From positions 1 through 5,801 of the forward strand of contig CAMHRD010000087.1 of NCBI GenBank assembly GCA_946187365.1: a stretch of 5,801 nt of DNA, in the 5' to 3' direction. The notes beneath the pieces were generated by a model, which saw only the letters and a list, made by a program, of their open reading frames with translations, had not been told where the DNA came from and did no database searches. Source of the stretch: an uncultured Bacteroidales bacterium (GTDB taxonomy: Bacteria; Bacteroidota; Bacteroidia; Bacteroidales; UBA932). This document shows, one piece after another, positions 1 through 5,587 of this stretch; the stretch's first letter is position 1, and the number at the start of each line of letters is the position of its first letter. A program made the position numbers and the translations under genes.

Positions 1-1513
1 CACTTCTGCTTGGCTCGCGATGGCCAACAGAGAGTGAGGCAAAGAACCTGTCGTATGGAGAGAGTCTGAAGTTGACTCCCATCTTTGGAGAGAAGAACCT
101 GTAATCATTCTCACTTACCAGTGAGACAAAGTCCTTGTCTATTCCGCTCATTTTCAGATTTATATTCCTGTACTGAAAATCCAGGAATGCTGTAACTCCA
201 TTGGCAACGGAATACTCCGCCTTGGTAAAGACGCTTATTTCCCTCTTCTTTCCGTTATTGCCGTACCAGCTGTAATTATTTGGAATGTTCTGATTCCACT
301 TGCTCCAGAGCATATTACCGTCATGGTCTCCGTCATAGAAGGAGAAGTTTGCACCACCTATCACATTCAGATGCTTACCGTTGTAACGCATATCCAGTGC
401 ACCTGCATAGTATGCGTTATCCATTCCCTGGCGGATGATAACGTCTGTTTTCTTGTAAGTTACACCCTCTACCACCTGGTTCTCCAATCCGTATTTTGAG
501 AACTTTACATTGTATTTGTAGTTCTCATAGTAACCGTCTCCCTTTGTAAAGTGGGCCGTTGCATTGAGAGTCAATGCAGGAGTAAACTGATGAATATAGT
601 GCAGCTGGAGATGGTGTTGTTTGTAGTTATCCGTCTCATTGTCATAGTAATGCACATTCCCCTGCTCATCATAGTACTCCCCTGCAACGTTGTATTTTCT
701 ATTTACCGGATAAATATCTATTGGGCATCCCTCCCAGGTAATGCCGGTATGCTGGTCTCCGAATATATATATGAACCTCAGGCTGTTGGAGGAGTTTCTC
801 CAGGAGGCTGAAAAGAAGAGCGAGTTCAACCTTGCCTTTGCGTTTCTGATATAACCTCTTGTATTTGCGTGATTGTAAGCCAAATCAAAGGAGAACCAGT
901 TTCCCCGCTTGCCGCCCAGCAATCCGGTGCCCAATGCAACGCTCTCCATAAAGGTCTTGTAGGAACCGAATGAGAAATCTGCTACTCCGTAAGGCTCGGA
1001 TGAAGGAGTTTTAGTCTGCATGTTGAGGGTTGCTCCAAAAGCTCCCGGTCCGTTGGTAGATGTGCCCACACCTCTCTGAAGCTGAATGGATTGCAAAAAG
1101 TTCATTACAGAGGGCAGATTCACCCAGAATACCTCCTGGCTCTCTCCGTCATTGATTGCAATACCGTTAAGAGTAACATTGGTTCTGGAGGCGTCTCCTC
1201 CTCTTACTGAGAACTTGGTGTATCCCAGTCCAAGACCTCCCTCCGTGGTTGCCACAACAGAGGGCTGCATTCCAATAAGCATTGGAAGTGAGTGAGATGG
1301 AGCGTTACTCTCAATCTCCTTTCTTCCAACAGTGGTAAATGCTATAGGTGTATTGTCATTGGCTCTTGTAGATGCTACAATAATGCTGTCCAACTTTCTT
1401 TCACTAAGAGTATCTGCCTTAAATCCCCTACCTTTTCCGCTTTGAGCAGCCAAAGGGAGTGAACTCACAGAAATCAAAAACAGACAGAGCGGATAAAAAA
1501 ATAACTTCCTCAT
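1..1513 (-). CDS. TonB-dependent outer-membrane receptor, TPP-riboswitch controlled, probable thiamin importer (C-terminus off the window)
   Basis: The frame is open from the ATG at 1513 to the left edge, giving 504 residues. Residues 1-24 form a signal peptide (MRKLFFYPLCLFLISVSSLP then LAA) with predicted cleavage before Gln24. DSIIVAST (about 42-49) could be the TonB box. The plug domain runs from about 55 to 170, with SVRGGDASRTNVTLNGIAIN (102-121) and QRGVGTSTNGPGAFGATLNM (146-165), both typical of plugs. Aromatic-rich beta-barrel strands follow, up to HREPSRS at the edge. No carboxypeptidase-like N-terminal extension and no SusD partner are seen, unlike glycan-uptake SusC proteins. Such receptors move ligands across the outer membrane using TonB-ExbBD energy. 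Receptor identity is seen in the sequence; thiamin or precursor as ligand is inferred from the TPP riboswitch in its leader. An in-frame ATG at 1525 would add MLLE ahead of the signal peptide and is less likely. By family norm roughly 200 residues are missing. Confidence 0.92.
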   Translation of the reverse strand, partial: MRKLFFYPLCLFLISVSSLPLAAQSGKGRGFKADTLSERKLDSIIVASTRANDNTPIAFTTVGRKEIESNAPSHSLPMLIGMQPSVVATTEGGLGLGYTKFSVRGGDASRTNVTLNGIAINDGESQEVFWVNLPSVMNFLQSIQLQRGVGTSTNGPGAFGATLNMQTKTPSSEPYGVADFSFGSYKTFMESVALGTGLLGGKRGNWFSFDLAYNHANTRGYIRNAKARLNSLFFSASWRNSSNSLRFIYIFGDQHTGITWEGCPIDIYPVNRKYNVAGEYYDEQGNVHYYDNETDNYKQHHLQLHYIHQFTPALTLNATAHFTKGDGYYENYKYNVKFSKYGLENQVVEGVTYKKTDVIIRQGMDNAYYAGALDMRYNGKHLNVIGGANFSFYDGDHDGNMLWSKWNQNIPNNYSWYGNNGKKREISVFTKAEYSVANGVTAFLDFQYRNINLKMSGIDKDFVSLVSENDYRFFSPKMGVNFRLSPYDRFFASLSVGHREPSRS

Positions 1514-1552
1514 TTCTAATAACATTAAACTGCCTAGAAGTGTAGAAGTTAT
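1501..1552 (-). repeat. Inverted repeat enclosing the receptor start codon; possible riboswitch expression platform
   Basis: On the minus strand ATAACTTC (1552-1545) lies just after the 3' side of the TPP aptamer, and its perfect complement GAAGTTAT (1508-1501) covers codons 2-5 of the receptor. An 8-bp stem with a 36-base loop would hold the start codon at 1513 and the ribosome-binding region in its loop, and the stem is followed at once by six U residues (1500-1495). It could limit translation, or less likely act as a weak AT-rich terminator, when TPP is bound. The pairing is seen; the function is inferred, and an 8-bp AT-rich stem may be marginal in stability. Confidence 0.35.
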
Positions 1553-1553
1553 A

Positions 1554-1623
1554 GCTGTTCCCTCCGACGGTCCTAACCGTATCAGGTTTAAAGGGTATAA
1601 TCTCAGCCTTCCGGCACCCCTAA
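1554..1623 (-). promoter_or_regulatory. TPP (thiamin pyrophosphate) riboswitch aptamer, THI element
   Basis: Read on the minus strand, the conserved parts occur in order. GGGGTGCC (1620-1613) is followed by a minimal P3 hairpin, GCC-GGAA-GGC. Next come CTGAGA (1606-1601), the pyrimidine-sensing motif, then ACCTGAT (1587-1581), a P5 hairpin ACGGT-TAGG-ACCGT (1580-1567) and CGGAGGGA (1566-1559), the pyrophosphate-sensing side. P1 appears short, with GCU pairing AGC. The aptamer ends about 40 bases before the receptor ATG. Family knowledge: TPP binding normally turns off downstream thiamin synthesis or transport genes. The P3 arm is at the small end of the range but all ligand-contact motifs are intact. 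Confidence 0.95.
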
Positions 1624-1630
1624 GCGGGCG

Positions 1631-1638
1631 CAAAGATA
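1631..1638 (-). promoter_or_regulatory. Probable -7 promoter box for the riboswitch and receptor transcript
   Basis: TATCTTTG on the minus strand (1638-1631) fits the Bacteroidota -7 consensus TAnnTTTG. Transcription would start at about 1625, just before the riboswitch P1 helix, giving a leader of about 110 bases that includes the whole aptamer. No TTTG is seen at the usual -33 distance, so this rests on the -7 box and its sensible placement. Confidence 0.55.
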
Positions 1639-1645
1639 AACTAAT

Positions 1646-1677
1646 TTTGTGAGAAACCTCTTTTTTGTTTAAGTTTG
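1646..1677 (+). promoter_or_regulatory. Bacteroides-type promoter (TTTG-N20-TAAGTTTG) in front of, and overlapping, pyrG
   Basis: TTTG at 1646-1649, exactly 20 bases, then TAAGTTTG at 1670-1677 matches the Bacteroidota housekeeping consensus (TTTG, 19-21 bases, TAnnTTTG) at every specified base. Transcription would begin near 1683. That is downstream of the only available pyrG start codon (TTG at 1665), so as the sequence stands this promoter cannot make an mRNA with that start. Either the match is chance in a T-rich stretch, or a real promoter has been joined to the coding region by loss of the leader and first codons. Confidence 0.55.
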
Positions 1678-3260
1678 TTTCTTCGCTAGGAAAAGGTATT
1701 GTGGCGGCTTCTTTAGCCAGACTTCTTCAGTCCAGAGGACTGAGCGTAACCATCCAGAAATTTGACCCTTACATCAATGTAGACCCGGGTACTCTGAACC
1801 CGTATGAGCACGGTGAGTGCTACGTTACCAATGACGGTGCGGAGACAGATTTGGATCTTGGTCATTATGAGAGATTTCTGAATGTACCTACCTCCCAGGC
1901 CAACAACGTTACAACGGGCAGGATTTATAAAACCGTAATAGACAATGAGAGAGAGGGTCTCTATCTTGGCAAGACGGTTCAGATTATCCCTCACATTACA
2001 GATGAGATTAAGAGAAGAATGACCCTGCTTGGAAAGAGCGGGAAGTTTGATATTGTGATTACGGAAATTGGTGGTACCGTGGGAGATATGGAGTCTACTC
2101 CGTTCCTTGAGGCTGTGCGTCAGTTGCAGTGGGAGATGCCGGACGGAGACTGCATAGTGCTTCATCTTACTCTGGTTCCGTTCCTCCACGCAGCTCAGGA
2201 GCTTAAGACCAAGCCAACACAGCACTCCGTAAAAATGCTTCAGCAAGAGGGAATTAAACCGGATATCATTGTATGCCGTACGGAGGTTCCGATTCCGGAT
2301 GCAATGAAGAGAAAGATAGCCCTCTTCTGTAACGTAAAGGCAGACTCAGTATTTGAGAACCAGGACGCAAAGAGCATCTATGAGGTTCCGCTGCTGCTGC
2401 ACATGCAGGGACTGGATGATATTGTTCTTAAGAAACTCAAATTCAGAAATATACCTCAGCCGGACCTAACAGACTGGCAGAACTTCCTCAACAAGCTCTT
2501 CTCACCAAAGAGCGAGGTAGATGTTGCACTTGTGGGCAAGTACGTTGAACTCCAGGACGCATATAAATCTATCCAGGAGGCATTCGTTCACGCAGGTGCG
2601 GTTAACCTCTGCAAGGTTCACGTACATACCGTTCACTCAGAGTATTTGGACGCCTCCAATCTTAAGGAGAAACTCAAGGGAATGGACGGCATTCTGGTTG
2701 CACCGGGCTTTGGAGGAAGAGGAATTGAGGGAAAGATTCTGGCCGTCAAATACGCAAGAGAGAACAAGATACCGTTCTTTGGAATCTGTCTTGGTATGCA
2801 AATGGCTGTGATTGAGTATGCAAGAGACGTGCTCAAACTCAAGGACGCCTGCTCTACGGAGGTAAGACCTCAGACAAAGAACCCTGTTATAGATCTTATG
2901 GAGGAGCAGAAGACTCTTACCACAAAGGGAGGAACAATGAGACTGGGAGCATACGACTGCCGTCTTAAAGAGGGCACCCTCGCATACAAGATTTACGGCA
3001 GCAAGATGATAGCAGAACGTCACCGCCACCGTTACGAGTTCAACGAGCAATATGCTGATATGATGGAGAAAGCAGGGCTTGTACTCAGCGGAAGAAATCC
3101 TCAGACCGGCCTTGTGGAAATAGTTGAACTTCCTCAAAAGGTACATCCGTTCTTCATTGGAGTTCAGTTCCATCCTGAACTCAGCAGTACTGTTTTGAAA
3201 CCGCAGCCAATCTTTGTGAACTTTGTAAAGGCTGCAATGAAACACAGAAGCGGGAAATAA
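1665..3260 (+). CDS. pyrG: CTP synthase (glutamine-hydrolysing), N-terminus apparently shortened
   Basis: It makes CTP from UTP, ATP and glutamine in the cytoplasm, the last step of de novo pyrimidine nucleotide synthesis. Residues 1-265 are the amidoligase (synthetase) domain: SSLGKGI (6-12) in the ATP loop, KFDPYINVDPGT (32-43), DLDLGHYERF (62-71) and EIGGTVGDMES (134-144). Residues about 285-531 are a class I glutamine amidotransferase: GFGGRG (348-353), the nucleophile Cys374 in GICLGMQ, and His503 and Glu505 in QFHPELSS. All key residues after position 6 are present. The oddity is the start. CTP synthases normally have about 13 residues before SSLGKG, including the strand IFV and TGGV, but here only five precede it from TTG 1665, and an in-frame TGA at 1650-1652 blocks extension. 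No other frame holds the missing piece. The product may be inactive, or the sequence may have lost bases here. It is followed after 6 bases by the cyclotransferase gene. Confidence 0.93.
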   Translation: MFKFVSSLGKGIVAASLARLLQSRGLSVTIQKFDPYINVDPGTLNPYEHGECYVTNDGAETDLDLGHYERFLNVPTSQANNVTTGRIYKTVIDNEREGLYLGKTVQIIPHITDEIKRRMTLLGKSGKFDIVITEIGGTVGDMESTPFLEAVRQLQWEMPDGDCIVLHLTLVPFLHAAQELKTKPTQHSVKMLQQEGIKPDIIVCRTEVPIPDAMKRKIALFCNVKADSVFENQDAKSIYEVPLLLHMQGLDDIVLKKLKFRNIPQPDLTDWQNFLNKLFSPKSEVDVALVGKYVELQDAYKSIQEAFVHAGAVNLCKVHVHTVHSEYLDASNLKEKLKGMDGILVAPGFGGRGIEGKILAVKYARENKIPFFGICLGMQMAVIEYARDVLKLKDACSTEVRPQTKNPVIDLMEEQKTLTTKGGTMRLGAYDCRLKEGTLAYKIYGSKMIAERHRHRYEFNEQYADMMEKAGLVLSGRNPQTGLVEIVELPQKVHPFFIGVQFHPELSSTVLKPQPIFVNFVKAAMKHRSGK

Positions 3261-3266
3261 CCTGTT

Positions 3267-4049
3267 ATGAAGAGATTTATCTTATTTTGTCTTATAGTCA
3301 GCATTATACCCCTATCCTCTTTTGCGCAGAGTGAAAAAGTTGTAACTGCTAAAAAGCACAGGGTTCAGGTACTTGCAGAGTATCCTCATGATGTCACTTC
3401 ATATACTCAGGGACTCTGCTTTAAGGATGGCGTAATGTGGGAAACTACAGGTCAATACGGAGAGAGCCACCTTATAAAAGTGAACTACAAGACAGGTAAG
3501 TGGAGCAGAAAATGGAAGTTCAGCCGCCGCTATTTCATTGAGGGAAGTTGCTGGTTTGGAGAGAATATCTTCATTCTGACCTGGATGGAGCACACCTGCT
3601 TTGTATTCACTCTGGACGCCAAAGGGAAACTGAAAAAGGTGGGCACTGCCTCCTATCCGTCTGAGGGCTGGGGCATTACAACAGACGGCAAGAGCCTTAT
3701 TATGAGTGACGGAACCTCAGTTCTCAGGTTTATGGACCCCAACTCCTTCTACTGTAAATCTACCCTCAAAGTTACATACAACGGCAAACCGTTGGAGAAT
3801 ATCAACGAACTGGAGTGGATTGAGGGAAAAATCTGGGCAAACGTCTATCTTACAGACAACATAGTCATTATAGATCCTGAAACCGGAGTGGTTACGGATG
3901 TAATTGACTGCAAAGGACTTCTGCCGGATAAACAAAAGAATAAGGCGACGGACGTTTTAAACGGCATCGCCTATAATCCTTTAGATAAATCTATCTATAT
4001 AACCGGCAAGTACTGGCCTAGATTATATAAGGTGAAAAGTCCCAATTAA
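3267..4049 (+). CDS. Glutaminyl-peptide cyclotransferase (plant/bacterial type, beta-propeller), exported
   Basis: The family turns N-terminal glutamine of proteins into pyroglutamate, releasing ammonia. The 260-residue product starts with a signal peptide (MKRFILFCLIVSIIPLSSFA) with likely cleavage before Gln21, so it acts in the periplasm or is lipid-free and exported. Family motifs run through the propeller: YTQGL (46-50), ETTGQYGES (59-67), EGWGITTDG (133-141), MSDGT (146-150), NELEWIEGKIWAN (180-192), IDPETG (202-207), DVLNGIAY (229-236) and ITGKYWPRLY (245-254). Length and motif order match complete family members. The start is 6 bases after the pyrG stop, so co-transcription with pyrG is likely; no Shine-Dalgarno is seen, which is normal in this phylum. 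Its last 27 bases overlap the convergent permease gene. In Bacteroidota many signal peptidase I products begin with Gln, giving this enzyme many possible substrates; that role is inferred. Confidence 0.9.
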   Translation: MKRFILFCLIVSIIPLSSFAQSEKVVTAKKHRVQVLAEYPHDVTSYTQGLCFKDGVMWETTGQYGESHLIKVNYKTGKWSRKWKFSRRYFIEGSCWFGENIFILTWMEHTCFVFTLDAKGKLKKVGTASYPSEGWGITTDGKSLIMSDGTSVLRFMDPNSFYCKSTLKVTYNGKPLENINELEWIEGKIWANVYLTDNIVIIDPETGVVTDVIDCKGLLPDKQKNKATDVLNGIAYNPLDKSIYITGKYWPRLYKVKSPN

Positions 4050-5528
4050 ATAGAGCACTCCGTAACCGAGTACCATACTTAATACTCCCACAATTGCTCC
4101 AATCTTGCTCATATCTTTCTGAGACACAAGGTTGGTTCCGAATGCCAATGCATTTGGCGGAGTTGAGATAGGCAGAATCATTGCACTTGATGCTGCAATT
4201 GCCACACCGATCAGAACTGTAGAAGTACCTCCAATCACATCCAGTTTGTCTCCCATTGCAGTACATACAACTGCCAAAATAGGCATCAGTAAAGCTGCTG
4301 TTGCAGAGTTGGAGATGAAGTTGGAGAGGGCATAGCAGATAAGGCCTGATATAATCAGTATAACAATTGGAGAGAAGTTTCCGAACGGAATACTCTTAAC
4401 TGCCAGTGATGCCAAACCAGAAGCGTTCAGACCGTAACCCAGTGCAAAACCGCCGGCAACCATCCAGATAACTGACCAGTTGATCTCCTCCAAATCTCTG
4501 CGGTGGATAACTCCCGTTAAGGCAAAGATTACGAACGGAATAAGTGCAACGGTGTATGAGTTGATACCGGTAAATGAGTCTGTAAGCCAAAGAAGTACGG
4601 TAAGTATAAAGGTAACTGCCACTATCGTAGTGTGCCATCCCTTGTGAGGCTTGCTCTCTATCTTAAGTTCTACAGTCTTCTGGGTGAATGGGAACATCTT
4701 CTTAATAATGAACCAGCTAAGGAAAAGAAGAACTATTACAAGCGGGAACATAAAGAGCATCCACTCTCCGAATCCAATGCCCAGGTTCAAACCGTCCGGA
4801 TCATTCAAGTATTTGATAGCAATAGTATTAGGAGGGGTTCCGATAGGAGTTCCCATACCGCCGAGGTTGGCTGCAACAGGAATTGCAAGTGCCATAGCAA
4901 TCCTGCCCTTTCCGGACTCAGGAAGCTGACGGAATACAGGTGCAAGGAATGTAAGCATCATTGCCGCAGTTGCGGTGTTGCTGATGAACATTGAGAAGAG
5001 ACCCGTAATGAGAAGGAAACCGAGTAGTACGTTTTCACTCTTCTTACCGAACGGCTCCAATAGAATCTTTGCCAACTGTGCATCCAGACCAGTCTTGGTA
5101 GCTGCAATTGCAAGGATGAAACCGCCAATGAAGAGCATGATTACAGGATCTGCAAATGTGGCCATAACAGCCTTGTATGAAAGCAGCGGACCAACAACCT
5201 CTTTATCACACATAGGTCCGATTCCTGAATCTGAGGTAAAGAGAAGCAGCAGTCCTATAACAACTACAGAGGTTGCCCAGGCCGGAGTTACCTCCAAAAT
5301 CCACATTAACATTGCAAATGCAAAGATTGCTATCAATCTCTGTTGTACCACCGTAATACCCTCCATTCCAAACCAATCTGCCGGCATATTCCATACAAAC
5401 AGAGTGACAACTAGGACAATTCCCAATTTTATAGCATTCTTAACGGCATTGCTGGGATGTGTCCATCTCTCATAATACTTGTTCAGAAAATCCTCAACAA
5501 GGTTAAATCCTCTAAAATTTTTAAACAT
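4023..5528 (-). CDS. SLC13/DASS-family sodium-coupled dicarboxylate (anion) transporter
   Basis: A 501-residue inner-membrane permease of the divalent anion:Na+ symporter family (CitT/INDY type), expected to import succinate, malate or similar dicarboxylates; exact substrate cannot be read from the sequence. It shows the two inverted halves of the fold: FISNTATAAMM (181-191) with GTPIGTPPN (226-234) in the first, and FISNSATAALL (404-414) with ISTPPNALAF (454-463) in the second. The SNT and TPPN motifs form the sodium and substrate sites; the second copy reads SNS. Hydrophobic segments lie near 33-48, 62-97, 127-143, 165-195, 210-225, 255-275, 300-314, 325-341, 350-363, 388-425, 436-455 and 477-497. 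The ATG at 5528 is chosen because upstream in-frame sequence runs into rnpB and looks non-protein, and because a TAnnTTTG box lies about 27 bases before it. The tail overlaps the cyclotransferase gene by 27 bases, leaving no room for a terminator between them. Confidence 0.93.
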   Translation of the reverse strand: MFKNFRGFNLVEDFLNKYYERWTHPSNAVKNAIKLGIVLVVTLFVWNMPADWFGMEGITVVQQRLIAIFAFAMLMWILEVTPAWATSVVVIGLLLLFTSDSGIGPMCDKEVVGPLLSYKAVMATFADPVIMLFIGGFILAIAATKTGLDAQLAKILLEPFGKKSENVLLGFLLITGLFSMFISNTATAAMMLTFLAPVFRQLPESGKGRIAMALAIPVAANLGGMGTPIGTPPNTIAIKYLNDPDGLNLGIGFGEWMLFMFPLVIVLLFLSWFIIKKMFPFTQKTVELKIESKPHKGWHTTIVAVTFILTVLLWLTDSFTGINSYTVALIPFVIFALTGVIHRRDLEEINWSVIWMVAGGFALGYGLNASGLASLAVKSIPFGNFSPIVILIISGLICYALSNFISNSATAALLMPILAVVCTAMGDKLDVIGGTSTVLIGVAIAASSAMILPISTPPNALAFGTNLVSQKDMSKIGAIVGVLSMVLGYGVLYLIGTFHLI

Positions 5529-5554
5529 ATCTGTTACTTTTTCTTTCCGGGGCG

Positions 5555-5562
5555 CAAATATA
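5555..5562 (-). promoter_or_regulatory. Probable -7 promoter box of the permease gene
   Basis: TATATTTG on the minus strand (5562-5555) matches TAnnTTTG exactly. A start near 5548 would give a leader of about 20 bases before the ATG at 5528. No TTTG is present at the usual upstream distance, where the sequence is instead the early rnpB promoter region. Confidence 0.55.
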
Positions 5563-5574
5563 GAAGAAAAAGTA

Positions 5575-5582
5575 TATTTTTG
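5575..5582 (+). promoter_or_regulatory. Probable -7 promoter box of rnpB
   Basis: TATTTTTG (5575-5582) fits TAnnTTTG and would start transcription near 5588, a fitting distance from the conserved RNase P core. No clear -33 TTTG is seen; the place where it should be overlaps the -7 box of the divergent permease promoter. Confidence 0.55.
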
Positions 5583-5587
5583 TGCCC

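Noticed and set aside
551..811. Plus-strand open frame within the receptor gene
   Set aside because: The minus strand encodes continuous receptor barrel sequence here; the plus frame is incidental.
1523..1525. In-frame ATG 12 bases upstream of the chosen receptor start
   Set aside because: It would add MLLE, including an acidic residue, before an otherwise canonical signal peptide start MRKLFF; 1513 fits better, though 1525 cannot be excluded.
1713..2246. Minus-strand open frame (177 codons) opposite the pyrG N-terminal half
   Set aside because: Antisense shadow of a conserved coding region; no family features.
2637..3245. Long minus-strand open frame (202 codons) opposite pyrG
   Set aside because: It lies wholly within the well-supported CTP synthase gene, its translation is rich in Cys, Ser and His with no recognisable motif, and it has no promoter or neighbour context.
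4632..4994. Plus-strand open frames opposite the permease
   Set aside because: They are antisense to strongly conserved membrane segments and contain no recognisable protein features.
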